From positions 3,116,605 through 3,180,604 of the forward strand of contig OZ238267.1 in NCBI GenBank assembly GCA_965178585.1: a stretch of 64,000 bases of DNA. Reading direction: 5' to 3'. Made by a program: the position numbers and the translations under genes. This document shows positions 16,945 through 26,064 of this stretch, one piece after another (position 1 is the first letter of the stretch; the number at the start of each line of letters is the position of its first letter). Origin of the DNA: Marifrigoribacter sp965178585 (GTDB taxonomy: Bacteria; Bacteroidota; Bacteroidia; Flavobacteriales; Flavobacteriaceae). The notes below the pieces were generated by a model. The model was given only the letters and a program-made list of their open reading frames with translations. It did not search any database and was not told where the DNA came from.

Positions 16945-17802
16945 ATGATTCAGTCTATGACAGGGTATGGTAAATCGGTAATCCAATTACCTTCCAAAAA
17001 AATTACCGTCGAAATAAAATCGTTAAATAGTAAAAACATTGATTTAAATGCGAGAGTTCCTTCTTCTTATAGAGAAAAGGAATTAGAAATTCGCAAGACT
17101 ATTTCAAAATCATTAGTTAGAGGTAAAGTAGATTTCAACCTTTATGTTGAGATTACTGGAGAAAAAACAAACGCTAAGGTGAATGAAGTAATCGTAAAGC
17201 AATACATGAACCAGTTAAATAATGTAGTTGCGAGTGACGATGTAGAGCTTTTAAAAATGGCAATTAAAATGCCCGATGCTATGAAAACAGAGCGGGAAGA
17301 GATTAATGAAGATGAGTTTAAAAGTATTTCGGAAGCAGTAAATGAGGCATTGTCTGCAATTAACCAATACCGAACTGATGAGGGCAAAGTACTTGAAGAT
17401 GATTTTAAAATGCGAATAAATTCCATTTCAGAATTATTAATACAAGTTTCTGAAATTGATTCAGACAGAATTGACATTGTAAAAGAACGACTTCGTAAAG
17501 CAGTAGATGATTTAAAAGAAAATGTAGATGAAAACCGCTTTGAGCAGGAATTGATCTATTATCTTGAAAAATATGATATTACTGAAGAGAAAGTACGACT
17601 AAAAAATCATTTAAATTATTTTAAGGAAGCATTAGATTCTAGCGACTCCAATGGAAAAAAAATAGGTTTTATTTGTCAAGAAATAGGTAGAGAAATTAAT
17701 ACTATTGGTTCAAAATCCAATCACGCTCCAATGCAACAGTTGGTAGTTCAGATGAAAGATGAATTAGAAAAAATAAAAGAACAAGCATTAAACGTTTTAT
17801 AA
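16945..17802 (+). CDS. yicC: YicC/YloC-family endoribonuclease
   Basis: A 285-residue YicC-like protein. The start at 16945 gives the canonical N-terminus MIQSMTGYGKS; the frame is open to 16825 but that part contains the promoter. The conserved C-terminal block YYLEKYDITEEKVRLKNHL and GKKIGFICQEIGREINTIG is complete, ending in the usual ALNVL. Members are RNases involved in small-RNA and mRNA turnover. The stop overlaps the gmk start (TAATG), a conserved pairing. Confidence 0.92.
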   Translation: MIQSMTGYGKSVIQLPSKKITVEIKSLNSKNIDLNARVPSSYREKELEIRKTISKSLVRGKVDFNLYVEITGEKTNAKVNEVIVKQYMNQLNNVVASDDVELLKMAIKMPDAMKTEREEINEDEFKSISEAVNEALSAINQYRTDEGKVLEDDFKMRINSISELLIQVSEIDSDRIDIVKERLRKAVDDLKENVDENRFEQELIYYLEKYDITEEKVRLKNHLNYFKEALDSSDSNGKKIGFICQEIGREINTIGSKSNHAPMQQLVVQMKDELEKIKEQALNVL

Positions 17803-18383
17803 TGGCAGGAGGAAAATTAATCGTGTTTTCAGCACCTTCAGGAAGTGGAAAAACAACCATCGTTCAACACTTACTTAAACAAGAGGAATTAAATTTAGAT
17901 TTCTCTATTTCAGCTACTTCCAGAGAACCAAGAAAGGGCGAAATTCATGGTCAAGACTATTACTATATAAGTTTAAAACAGTTTAAACAACATATAAAGA
18001 ATGAAGATTTTTTAGAATGGGAAGAGGTTTATCGTGATAATTTTTACGGCACCTTAAAAACTGAAATTGATCGTATCTGGGCTAAAGGTAAAAATGTAAT
18101 CTTCGATATTGATGTAGTTGGTGGTTTAAGAATTAAGAAGAAATTTCCAAAGGAAACCCTAGCTGTTTTTGTGAAACCACCAAGTGTAGATGAGCTTAAA
18201 ATCAGGCTGAAAAAACGTAAAACCGAAAGTGAAGAGAAAATAAATATGCGAATTGCTAAGGCCTCTGTAGAACTGGCAACTGCACCACAATTCGATTTTA
18301 TTATAGAAAATATTGATTTAAATGTTGCTTTAAAAGAAGCCGAAGTATTAGTAGAAAGTTTTATAAATAACTGTCATGAGTAA
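17802..18383 (+). CDS. gmk: Guanylate kinase
   Basis: Phosphorylates GMP to GDP with ATP. 193 residues; P-loop SAPSGSGKTT at 10-19, the GMP-binding TSREPRKGE and DYYYIS near residue 48, and DIDVVGG for the nucleotide. Translationally coupled to yicC upstream (TAATG) and overlapping nadD by eight bases downstream. Confidence 0.96.
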   Translation: MAGGKLIVFSAPSGSGKTTIVQHLLKQEELNLDFSISATSREPRKGEIHGQDYYYISLKQFKQHIKNEDFLEWEEVYRDNFYGTLKTEIDRIWAKGKNVIFDIDVVGGLRIKKKFPKETLAVFVKPPSVDELKIRLKKRKTESEEKINMRIAKASVELATAPQFDFIIENIDLNVALKEAEVLVESFINNCHE

Positions 18384-18969
18384 AAAGGTAGGCTTGTTTT
18401 TTGGCACCTTTAACCCTATTCATATAGGGCATTTAATAATTGCCAATCATTTAGCAGAATTTTCCGATTTAGATGAAATATGGCTAGTAGTTACTCCACA
18501 CAATCCACATAAAAAAAAGAAAACCTTATTAGATGATATTCACCGGCTTGCCATGGTTCGAATTGCTGTGGAAGAATATCCTAAACTAAAGGCTAGCAAT
18601 ATTGAGTTTGACCTTCCACAACCAAATTACACCGTTAATACCTTAGCGATTCTAGAAGAAAAATACCCAAACAACGAATTTTGTTTAATTATGGGAGAAG
18701 ACAATTTAAAATCACTTCATAAATGGAAAAACTTTGAGGTTATTTTAAATAATTATCCGATTTATGTTTATCCTCGAATTTCTCAAAAAACCGAAATCAC
18801 TTCAGAATTAGTTTTAGAAAAAAAGCATTCAATTACAACTATTAATGCTCCAATAATAGAGTTATCATCAACATTTATCAGAAAAAGTATTGCTCAAAAC
18901 AAAAATATAAAACCTATGTTGAGTAAAAGTGTTTGGGAATACTTAGATGAAATGAACTTTTATAAATAA
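18376..18969 (+). CDS. nadD: Nicotinate-nucleotide adenylyltransferase
   Basis: Adenylates nicotinate mononucleotide in NAD synthesis. 197 residues; the nucleotidyltransferase signature GTFNPIHIGHL at 9-19 and the C-terminal SSTFIRKS motif near residue 160 are intact. Last gene of the yicC-gmk-nadD operon, starting inside gmk. Confidence 0.95.
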   Translation: MSKKVGLFFGTFNPIHIGHLIIANHLAEFSDLDEIWLVVTPHNPHKKKKTLLDDIHRLAMVRIAVEEYPKLKASNIEFDLPQPNYTVNTLAILEEKYPNNEFCLIMGEDNLKSLHKWKNFEVILNNYPIYVYPRISQKTEITSELVLEKKHSITTINAPIIELSSTFIRKSIAQNKNIKPMLSKSVWEYLDEMNFYK

Positions 18970-18986
18970 GTCAACGGATAGCTTAG

Positions 18987-19018
18987 TTTGTAGAGCCTGT
19001 TTATATTCCGTATTTTTG
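18987..19018 (+). promoter_or_regulatory. Promoter of gpsA
   Basis: A -33 TTTG at 18987-18990 and a -7 TATTTTTG at 19011-19018 are separated by 20 bases, matching the Bacteroidota sigma-70 consensus. The gpsA start follows 18 bases later. Confidence 0.6.
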
Positions 19019-19036
19019 AATTAAATATCATTTTTT

Positions 19037-20038
19037 ATGTCAAATAAACCAAAGTTTGCAGTTATTGGAGGAGGAAGTTGGGCAACGGCTATCGTGAAAA
19101 TGCTTTGCGAAAACTTAGATGAAGTTGGTTGGTATATGCGAAATGAAACCGCATTAGAATATATTAAAACAGACAAGCATAATCCTAATTATTTAAGCTC
19201 TGTTGAGTTTGACGTATCAAAATTAAAACTTAGCAACGATATTAATGAGATGGTTACCTACGCCGATTATCTCATTTTTGTAATTCCTTCTGCATTTTTA
19301 TTTAAAGAATTGGAGAAGTTAACTGTTTCATTGAGTGGAAAAATTATCTTTTCTGCCATAAAAGGTATAGTTCCAGAAACTAGTTTAATTGTTGGAGACC
19401 ATTTGTATACTCACTTAAAAATTCCATTTAAAGATATTGGAGTTATTACAGGTCCTTGTCACGCAGAAGAAGTTGCATTAGAACGACTTTCTTACCTTAC
19501 CATTGCTTGTGCAGATGACAAAAAAGCACAAGTAGTAGCAGATCATCTTAGTTGTGATTATATAAAGTGTAAAATTAGCGAGGACATTATTGGTACCGAA
19601 TATGCAGCTATGCTTAAAAACATTTATGCAATAGCAGCAGGAATTGCTCACGGATTAGGATATGGCGATAATTTCCAAAGCGTATTGATGAGTAATGCGA
19701 TTCGGGAAATGAAAAAATATGTAAAGAAAATTTACAAAATGAAACGGGATATTAACGGTTCTGCTTATTTAGGCGATTTATTAGTTACCGGATATTCTAC
19801 CTTTAGTCGTAACAGAATGTTTGGAACTATGATTGGAAAGGGATATACCGTTAAAAGTGCTCAAATGGAAATGAGTATGATTGCCGAAGGCTATTATGCA
19901 ACTAAAAGTGCTTATTTACTTAATCAGGATAAAGAGAAAAACGCAAAAACGCCTATAATAGATGCTGTATATAGCATATTATACGAAGGTAAAAATGCTA
20001 AAAAAGTTTTTAAAGAGCTAACGGATAAATTAGATTAA
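19037..20038 (+). CDS. gpsA: NAD(P)H-dependent glycerol-3-phosphate dehydrogenase
   Basis: Reduces dihydroxyacetone phosphate to sn-glycerol 3-phosphate for phospholipid synthesis. 333 residues; Rossmann motif IGGGSWATA at 9-17, GPCHAEEVA near 139, the catalytic Lys in AAMLKNIYAIAAGIAHGLGYGDN near 192, and LGDLLVTGYS near 250. Own promoter; ends flush against the convergent hypothetical gene. Confidence 0.95.
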   Translation: MSNKPKFAVIGGGSWATAIVKMLCENLDEVGWYMRNETALEYIKTDKHNPNYLSSVEFDVSKLKLSNDINEMVTYADYLIFVIPSAFLFKELEKLTVSLSGKIIFSAIKGIVPETSLIVGDHLYTHLKIPFKDIGVITGPCHAEEVALERLSYLTIACADDKKAQVVADHLSCDYIKCKISEDIIGTEYAAMLKNIYAIAAGIAHGLGYGDNFQSVLMSNAIREMKKYVKKIYKMKRDINGSAYLGDLLVTGYSTFSRNRMFGTMIGKGYTVKSAQMEMSMIAEGYYATKSAYLLNQDKEKNAKTPIIDAVYSILYEGKNAKKVFKELTDKLD

Positions 20039-20434
20039 TTAGCTAGCCAAAACACAATCTTGACCCATTAAATCTACAAAAACTGCATTGGCTTCTTTTA
20101 TTGTAAAGGGCTTAAAAACAAAAGCCCGATCGAAAAGCTTTCCTTCAGCAAAAAAAGTAACCATATACTCATTGGTAAAACCAAAAACTTCTTCAGTGAT
20201 TAATTCTATTTTTGCTCCTGTATGTGGAGGTAAATCTCCTAAACCATGACGTAATGTTGAGGTTTTTTTATCTTTATTTTTACCTCTAGACATCACTAAA
20301 ACAGATTCGATAATATCTTCACGGTTATTAATTACATATATATTCCAGGCTTTAGATAAAAAGTCTTTGTCCCATTCGTGAGCTGCTACTACTTGAATGT
20401 TTTCTACAACAGGAATATTGATATCTTTCTTCAT
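20039..20434 (-). CDS. Conserved hypothetical protein
   Basis: A 131-residue soluble protein rich in strands that I do not recognise beyond a flavobacterial hypothetical. No signal peptide or membrane segment. It contains TSTLRHGLGDLPPHTGAK and a strand-rich C-terminus. It converges on gpsA with zero spacing. The 90 bases upstream contain a REP-like sequence. Confidence 0.65.
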   Translation of the reverse strand: MKKDINIPVVENIQVVAAHEWDKDFLSKAWNIYVINNREDIIESVLVMSRGKNKDKKTSTLRHGLGDLPPHTGAKIELITEEVFGFTNEYMVTFFAEGKLFDRAFVFKPFTIKEANAVFVDLMGQDCVLAS

Positions 20435-20461
20435 TTTGAGAATAGATTACTAATTATCATT

Positions 20462-20519
20462 TAAAGAACATTGAAGAACCTCAGAGATTGCTTCAGTTGC
20501 AACTCAATCGCAATGACAG
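20462..20519. repeat. REP-like intergenic fragment
   Basis: Contains GAGATTGCTTC and, inverted, ATCGCAATGACAG; the core ATTGC (20487-20491) pairs with GCAAT (20510-20514). The pair ATTGCTTC...CGCAATGACA is a form I remember from dispersed intergenic repeats in many bacterial genomes. Only one copy is in the window, so repetitiveness is not shown here. Confidence 0.3.
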
Positions 20520-20524
20520 TACTA

Positions 20525-21541
20525 TTATAAACTTTTAAATTGTTCTAAAAAACGAACATCATTTTCACTAAACATACGAATATCTGGGATTTGATGTAGC
20601 AATAAAGCAATACGATCAATTCCCATTCCAAATGCAAACCCCGAATAAATTTCCGGATCTATATTACAGTTTTTTAGTACGTTTGGATCTACCATCCCGC
20701 AGCCCATAATCTCTAACCAACCGGTTCCTTTGGTCATTTTATAATCCGTTTCAGTTTCTAATCCCCAATAAACATCTACCTCAGCACTTGGTTCGGTAAA
20801 TGGGAAATAAGAAGGACGTAAACGTATTTTAGATTTCCCAAACATTTCGGTTGTGAAATACTGAAGTGTTTGTTTTAAATCGGCAAAACTTACTCCTTTA
20901 TCAACATACAATCCTTCTACTTGATGAAAGAAACAATGTGATCTTGCTGAAATTGCCTCATTACGATATACTCTTCCTGGAGATATGGTTCTAATAGGCG
21001 GTTTGTTATTTTCCATATAACGAACTTGTACCGATGAGGTATGAGTTCTTAACAAAACATCTGGATCTTTTTCAATGAAAAAAGTATCCTGCATGTCTCT
21101 TGCTGGATGATATTCTGGAAGATTCAATGCGGTAAAATTATGCCAATCGTCTTCGATTTCAGGTCCTTCAGAAACATTAAACCCTATTCGAGAAAATATA
21201 TCGATAATCTTATTCTTTACAATAGAAATAGGGTGTCTAGAACCTAACTCGATCGGTTCTCCTGGTCGAGTTAAATCACCATAAACTCCTTTGATTTCCT
21301 CTTCATTTGCTAATGCAGATTTTAAAGAAATTATTTTTTCAGTTGCAACGGTTTTAAGCTGATTGATGGTTTGTCCAAATTCCTTTTTTTGATCGTTTGG
21401 AACATTCTTAAATTCAGCAAAGAAATCATTTAGCAATCCTTTTTTTCCTAAATATTTAATTCGGAAGGTTTCTAATTCTTCATACGACTTTGCATTAAAA
21501 GCCTCAACTTCTGCTATATGTTCTTTAATTTTTTGAATCAT
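20525..21541 (-). CDS. pheS: Phenylalanine-tRNA ligase alpha subunit
   Basis: Catalytic alpha subunit of the class II synthetase that charges tRNA-Phe. 338 residues; N-terminal coiled coil (about 1-85), motif 1 region GSRHPISIVKNKI, motif 2 CFFHQVEGLYVDKG near residue 197, and motif 3 AFGMGIDRIALL near 312. pheT is not adjacent in this window. A promoter with both boxes lies just upstream. Confidence 0.95.
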   Translation of the reverse strand: MIQKIKEHIAEVEAFNAKSYEELETFRIKYLGKKGLLNDFFAEFKNVPNDQKKEFGQTINQLKTVATEKIISLKSALANEEEIKGVYGDLTRPGEPIELGSRHPISIVKNKIIDIFSRIGFNVSEGPEIEDDWHNFTALNLPEYHPARDMQDTFFIEKDPDVLLRTHTSSVQVRYMENNKPPIRTISPGRVYRNEAISARSHCFFHQVEGLYVDKGVSFADLKQTLQYFTTEMFGKSKIRLRPSYFPFTEPSAEVDVYWGLETETDYKMTKGTGWLEIMGCGMVDPNVLKNCNIDPEIYSGFAFGMGIDRIALLLHQIPDIRMFSENDVRFLEQFKSL

Positions 21542-21562
21542 AATTAAAATCTTTCAAGTTTG

Positions 21563-21593
21563 CAAAATTACATGTTTAGAAGGTCTAGCGCAA
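21563..21593 (-). promoter_or_regulatory. Promoter of pheS
   Basis: On the minus strand a -33 TTG (21593-21591) and -7 TAATTTTG (21570-21563) are separated by exactly 20 bases. The pheS start lies 21 bases beyond. Confidence 0.6.
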
Positions 21594-21641
21594 CAAAATG
21601 ACTAGAAAAGAGGACTTAAGGTGCAATCTTAAAAACGGTAG

Positions 21642-21995
21642 TTAAATTACTTCTTTTTCAAGAAAGTACTGGACAATAGCTTCTTTCATTAATACACTTT
21701 GCTCCCCAGCTTTTAAGGGCGGCAATTTTTCTAAAGCTTTATAATGAGGCCATCCATCTTCATCAAAATAATCGAATGCATAATAACCAAAGGGTTCTAA
21801 CAATCTGCAAATAGCAATATGCATTAGATCTAATTTATCCTCTTTGCTGTATTTTTTATTTAGGTTTCCTTTTTCTTGAAGACCTATGATGTATATTATA
21901 GCATCTAAATCTAAAGTCTCTCCATCGGCAAACTGATTGCTTAAAAGTAATACTACCTCTTCCCATTGTTTTTTTAATACCTCGTCTCTTGCCAT
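21642..21995 (-). CDS. Conserved hypothetical protein
   Basis: A 117-residue, acidic, helical soluble protein. The frame opens at 22052, but the ATG at 21995 (MARDEVLKKQWEE) is the likely start because the upstream part lies in the promoter region shared with the divergent cvpA-like gene. Features: DEDGWPHYKALEKLPPL near residue 80 and a C-terminal ALKEAI-type helix. I do not recognise a function. Confidence 0.65.
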   Translation of the reverse strand: MARDEVLKKQWEEVVLLLSNQFADGETLDLDAIIYIIGLQEKGNLNKKYSKEDKLDLMHIAICRLLEPFGYYAFDYFDEDGWPHYKALEKLPPLKAGEQSVLMKEAIVQYFLEKEVI

Positions 21996-22083
21996 AATAT
22001 TTTTTATATAAATGAAGATTCCATTTATCAGCTTCATTAAAATACTTGGCAAAGATACATTATCTTTACCCTAAATTCATTTC

Positions 22084-22641
22084 ATGAATACGATAGACAT
22101 CATTTTAGGAATCATATTTATTTTCGCCTTCTTTCGAGGAATGAAAAAAGGTCTTTTTGTAACCTTAGCCTCATTAATTGCATTGGTTTTAGGTGTTATT
22201 GGAGCTATTTATTTTTCAGGTTATGCGGCAAGTTATATTAATGAATGGTTTTCTTGGAATGAACCAACCAGTAGTGTCGTTTCTATGGCTGTTACTTTTA
22301 TAGCTATTGTATTTATTGTGAATTGGGCTGGGAAATTCCTTACTAAATTAGCAGATTTTGCCTTTTTAGGAGTATTCAATAAATTATTGGGTGGTGTTTT
22401 TAACGTGATTATTTCTGCATTTATAGTGAGTGTTATTTTTATGTTTTTTAATGAATGGAATGCTACAGATTATGTGATTTCTGAAGAGAAAAAAAATAAT
22501 TCTTACCTATTTGAGCCAGTCACTTCTTTAGCTCCTATGATATTACCTAATTTGGTTGAAGAAGTTGAAAACATAGAAATCCCCAAAGATATTTTAGAGG
22601 ATATTAATATAGAGAACAACGAGGCTGATAAAGAAGAATAA
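22084..22641 (+). CDS. CvpA-family membrane protein
   Basis: A 185-residue inner-membrane protein with four predicted helices and the family N-terminus DIILGIIFIFAFFRGMKKGL (residues 4-23), where FRGxxKG is the CvpA hallmark. The acidic C-terminal tail is cytoplasmic or periplasmic. CvpA proteins are linked to colicin V production in Escherichia coli and to envelope stress; the role here is unknown. Converges on batE with a 2-base gap. Confidence 0.85.
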   Translation: MNTIDIILGIIFIFAFFRGMKKGLFVTLASLIALVLGVIGAIYFSGYAASYINEWFSWNEPTSSVVSMAVTFIAIVFIVNWAGKFLTKLADFAFLGVFNKLLGGVFNVIISAFIVSVIFMFFNEWNATDYVISEEKKNNSYLFEPVTSLAPMILPNLVEEVENIEIPKDILEDINIENNEADKEE

Positions 22642-22643
22642 CT

Positions 22644-23426
22644 TTACAATTCTTTTAGATCTGAAAAAGGAATCCAACCTTCTTTTCCGTTAGCAATTTC
22701 AATTAGAACCCAGTCGGTATCTTTTTCTATAATTTGTACTTTGGTTCCTTCATGGAGTGTAAAAGAAATTTCACTTCCTAAATTGGGAGCTTCTCTAACT
22801 TCAATACTTTCAGCAAAAATTATGGCAGGTTGGTTTTTAATAGCATCATCGTAAGTTGAATATGCCATAGAAAGTGACATCCCTAACAATAAAATTGATA
22901 AAGCCGCAGAAACAAAGAAAAATCTTTTTCTACCCTCAGAATATGAAAAATAATATATTAAAAACAATAGAACAAAACCAATAGAAAATAAGACGGATGC
23001 ATATGCCCAACCATCAAAAGTTAGTACTTCAGAAATGGTATGATACCATTTATAAAAAATGGTTTTTGGTAAAGGCTCAATAGCATCTACTCTAGCATTT
23101 TCGGCAAATGCCAAATTGTTTTTAATGTCTCCATCATTTGGAGCTAGTAATAATGCTTTTTCATAATAATAAATACTTGGTCCAATATTATTAAGCTTAT
23201 AATGTGCATTCCCTAAATTAAAATACAATTCAGCTGAGTGATATTTATTATCAATTACTTTCATCCAAGAAGTAACTGCTTCTTGGTATTTTTCAGCTTT
23301 ATATAACGATTTCCCTTGTTCGAAAAGTGGACCGTTTTGCGCAAAACTTAAAACAGATAGAAGCATTAAAAAACAAACCATTGCTTTTTTTATAGACCCC
23401 AAAATATGTAAACTCTTGCTCTTCAT
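22644..23426 (-). CDS. batE: BatE: TPR and SH3 membrane protein
   Basis: Last gene of the Bat operon, 260 residues. Signal peptide, then TPRs (about residues 35-110, with AELYFNLGNAHYKLNN), two membrane helices near 140-195 and a C-terminal bacterial SH3 domain (EVREAPNLGSEISFTLHEG to GWIPFSDLKEL). Bat proteins were linked to aerotolerance in Bacteroides. Start overlaps the batD stop by one base, so it is translationally coupled. Confidence 0.85.
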   Translation of the reverse strand: MKSKSLHILGSIKKAMVCFLMLLSVLSFAQNGPLFEQGKSLYKAEKYQEAVTSWMKVIDNKYHSAELYFNLGNAHYKLNNIGPSIYYYEKALLLAPNDGDIKNNLAFAENARVDAIEPLPKTIFYKWYHTISEVLTFDGWAYASVLFSIGFVLLFLIYYFSYSEGRKRFFFVSAALSILLLGMSLSMAYSTYDDAIKNQPAIIFAESIEVREAPNLGSEISFTLHEGTKVQIIEKDTDWVLIEIANGKEGWIPFSDLKEL

Positions 23427-25204
23427 TAACTAATTTGTTTATCAATATTAGAAATTACCCTTACTGCTTTTTCATAATCTTGTTTAATAGTAACATCTGA
23501 TGTAGGGGTATATCGTGCAAACTCACAACTTTTAAGTAAACTCACAAACTCTGTGACTACATCTGATTCTACATTTCTTTCTGAAAGTAATTCTGAAATC
23601 TTTTCTTTAGAAAAATCTGAAGTTACAATATCCAGTTTAGCTCTTAAATAATTATGCAATGCACGTTCCAAGGCTTCATAAAAAGCTTCTTGTTTTCCTA
23701 AATTATTTTTAGCTTCCGATAAATACTTTTTTGCCAACTTAGTTGCCAATCTAAAGCGTCTCCCTTCTACATCACTTAGCCTTCTTCTTCGTGTATTTCC
23801 TATTAATATAATTATTGGAATTAATAAAAAAGGAGTTCCTAATAACCACCAAAATGAAGTTGTTTTAAAGAAAACTGGTCTATTTATAGGAATAAAATTA
23901 GTTGAAGTTTTAATATATTTAAATTGATCATTAGCGATTGCAACGGTATTTTCTTTACTCGTATTTTCTTTTACTTGATTCGTCTGATTTGGTACTGGAC
24001 CATTTTCAACCTGAATAATAATTTCATCTGAAGAAATCGTTTTATAGCTTTTTGAAGCTACATCAAAATAGGAAAAAGTAATAGGACGAATAGGGTAGCT
24101 ACCTTTATATTGAGGAATTACCGTGTAGGTGTCATTGATAAAACCATTCATACCTCTAATATTAATGGCTACTTTATTATCTCTTACAGGCTCATAAACT
24201 TCTAAGGAGCTTGGTAAGTTTAAAGAAGGCAAATTAAATAACTTTAAGTTTCCTGTACCTTCTACTCTTATTTTTAATTCTAATGCTTCGTTGGCATCTA
24301 ATGAAGATTTATTAGTAGAAACTTTAAAATCAAAATTCCCTACTGCACCAGCAAAATTATCTGGTTTTCCTTCAATAGGTAATGGTTTTACTATAATAGT
24401 TCTTTTTCCAGCAGAAATGGTTCTATTAACACGAGTCATTCTTCTTCTACCAAAAATATCTCTGGTATTACCCTGAACATCAATCGGAATATCTAAAGTT
24501 AAAGGCTCAATTGTTAATTCTCCTGTTTTTTGTGGATATAAAACTGCTTTTCGTAATATTACATATCGATACGGTTTTCCTTGATAAGTGCCTTCATAAA
24601 TTTGTTGCTTCCCTTTGTCCTCAATATACTGACTCCAAAAATCTTCAAATTTAGGTGTATCTAATTCTTGCCAACTTCTAGTAATACTAACATCGTTAGA
24701 AACATATAATTTATATATAACCGTAATAGCTTCATTTAAATAAGGGTTAGTATTAGATACTTCAGCTATTAAATGAACATTCTCACTTGCTATATAATCT
24801 GCATTATTACCATCTTTAGGTTTGGTGACCGCAGCAGTTACTGTAATGTTTAAAGGAGTGGTTTTATAGATTTGATTGTCTATTTCTATGGTAGCCTGAT
24901 TGATTGTAAATGTCCCTTGAGATTTGGGTGCTAAAAAATATGAATAGGTTTTTGAATAACTTCTTCTTCCATTAATCCAAGAATTACTAATGGATTGATT
25001 TGGACCGCCAACAACATTAAAGCCATTAAAACTAGGTGGCACAAAATTATCACCGTCCTCATTCATTTCAAAATCTACTCGTAATCGCTCATTAATTCCT
25101 AACGATTTTTTACTCACTTTAGCAACAAAGGAAACCTGAGCTTTTGCAAAACCAATGCTCAACATAAAAACAATTATGAAAACTGATTTTAATCTCATTA
25201 CCAA
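23426..25204 (-). CDS. batD: BatD: large exported membrane protein
   Basis: 592 residues with a signal peptide (cleavage after AKAQ), several immunoglobulin-like strands in the BatD family arrangement (VSFVAKVSKKSLGINERLRV at the start), a membrane helix near residue 450 and a cytoplasmic Arg/Lys-rich tail with helical repeats (LERALHNYLRAKLDI). Presumed periplasmic scaffold for the VWA proteins BatA and BatB. Start codon lies inside the 3' end of batC (7-base overlap); the second Met at position 3 is an alternative start. Confidence 0.88.
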   Translation of the reverse strand: MVMRLKSVFIIVFMLSIGFAKAQVSFVAKVSKKSLGINERLRVDFEMNEDGDNFVPPSFNGFNVVGGPNQSISNSWINGRRSYSKTYSYFLAPKSQGTFTINQATIEIDNQIYKTTPLNITVTAAVTKPKDGNNADYIASENVHLIAEVSNTNPYLNEAITVIYKLYVSNDVSITRSWQELDTPKFEDFWSQYIEDKGKQQIYEGTYQGKPYRYVILRKAVLYPQKTGELTIEPLTLDIPIDVQGNTRDIFGRRRMTRVNRTISAGKRTIIVKPLPIEGKPDNFAGAVGNFDFKVSTNKSSLDANEALELKIRVEGTGNLKLFNLPSLNLPSSLEVYEPVRDNKVAINIRGMNGFINDTYTVIPQYKGSYPIRPITFSYFDVASKSYKTISSDEIIIQVENGPVPNQTNQVKENTSKENTVAIANDQFKYIKTSTNFIPINRPVFFKTTSFWWLLGTPFLLIPIIILIGNTRRRRLSDVEGRRFRLATKLAKKYLSEAKNNLGKQEAFYEALERALHNYLRAKLDIVTSDFSKEKISELLSERNVESDVVTEFVSLLKSCEFARYTPTSDVTIKQDYEKAVRVISNIDKQIS

Positions 25205-26064
25205 TCTTTTTCAGATTTTACTTTAGTACCTTTTTGCTTTTTTGCGTTAATTTTATCTTGAACTTTTTTCTCTTCATTATTCATAGCTTCTAACAAGTTT
25301 TTAACTTGCTGAGGAGAAAGTTTTCCAGGTTCTGTTGGTTGTTGCTGTTGTTTTTCGTCTTTAGGCTCGTCTGGTTTTCCTTTATCCTCATTTTCATCGC
25401 CTTCTTTTTTATCTTGCTCTTCTTCTCCCTTATCGTTTTCATCCTTTTGATCACCGTCTTCACCATCCTTCTTATTATTCTCGTTGTCTTGGTTTTCTTT
25501 TTGTTCCTCTTCCTTTTTATCTTCTTCATTTTCCTTATCATCATCACCACCGCCATTCTTTTCTTGATCTTCTAACAATTCTTTTGCTAAGGCATAGTTG
25601 TATCGCGTTTCTTCATCTTTTGGATTATTTCGCAATGCATTTTTAAAAGACTCTACCGCTTCTTGGTACTTTTTTTCATTCATATAGGTGTTTCCTAAAT
25701 TATGAAACGCTTTGTGTTTATCTGCTTTAGTATCTGCAACTGCAGCAGCTTGTTTGAAACGTGACATCGCTACATCATTCATTTCTTTATTATAATATGC
25801 AGTACCCAAATTATATTTTCCAGTATCCTCTTTTGGGTTTAATGAAATTGCTTCACGATATTCCGCCTCTGCGACTGTAAAATTATCTTTAGCCATTTCG
25901 TAACTAGCATCGCTCAATGATTCCTTTGCTTCCTTAAGTGCTCTTAGCTTTTCTTTATCAACTTCTTGAGCTACAATAGGGTTAATAGCAGCTAATAAAA
26001 ATATTAGACCTAATAAATTCCGAAGCAAAAATCGCGATATTAATATGTTAGTATTAATCTTCAT
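25198..26064 (-). CDS. batC: BatC: TPR protein with charged low-complexity tail
   Basis: 288 residues: N-terminal signal/anchor, three TPR units (about residues 45-165; KYNLGTAYYNKEMNDVAMS, KAFHNLGNTYMNEKKYQEA), then an Asp/Glu/Lys/Asn/Gln-rich disordered region (about 170-245) and a basic helical end. The low-complexity stretch opens long false frames on both strands; these are not genes. Overlaps batB by 11 bases and batD by 7. Confidence 0.85.
   Translation of the reverse strand: MKINTNILISRFLLRNLLGLIFLLAAINPIVAQEVDKEKLRALKEAKESLSDASYEMAKDNFTVAEAEYREAISLNPKEDTGKYNLGTAYYNKEMNDVAMSRFKQAAAVADTKADKHKAFHNLGNTYMNEKKYQEAVESFKNALRNNPKDEETRYNYALAKELLEDQEKNGGGDDDKENEEDKKEEEQKENQDNENNKKDGEDGDQKDENDKGEEEQDKKEGDENEDKGKPDEPKDEKQQQQPTEPGKLSPQQVKNLLEAMNNEEKKVQDKINAKKQKGTKVKSEKDW

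Noticed and set aside
18980..18996. AGCTTAGTTTGTAGAGC resembles a tRNA D-arm between nadD and gpsA
   Set aside because: No acceptor, anticodon or T-arm follows, and the bases are explained by the -33 TTTG and -7 TATTTTTG of the gpsA promoter.
25290..25575. Long open frames on both strands through batC
   Set aside because: They mirror the Glu/Lys/Asp low-complexity codons of BatC and have no plausible protein composition or start signals.
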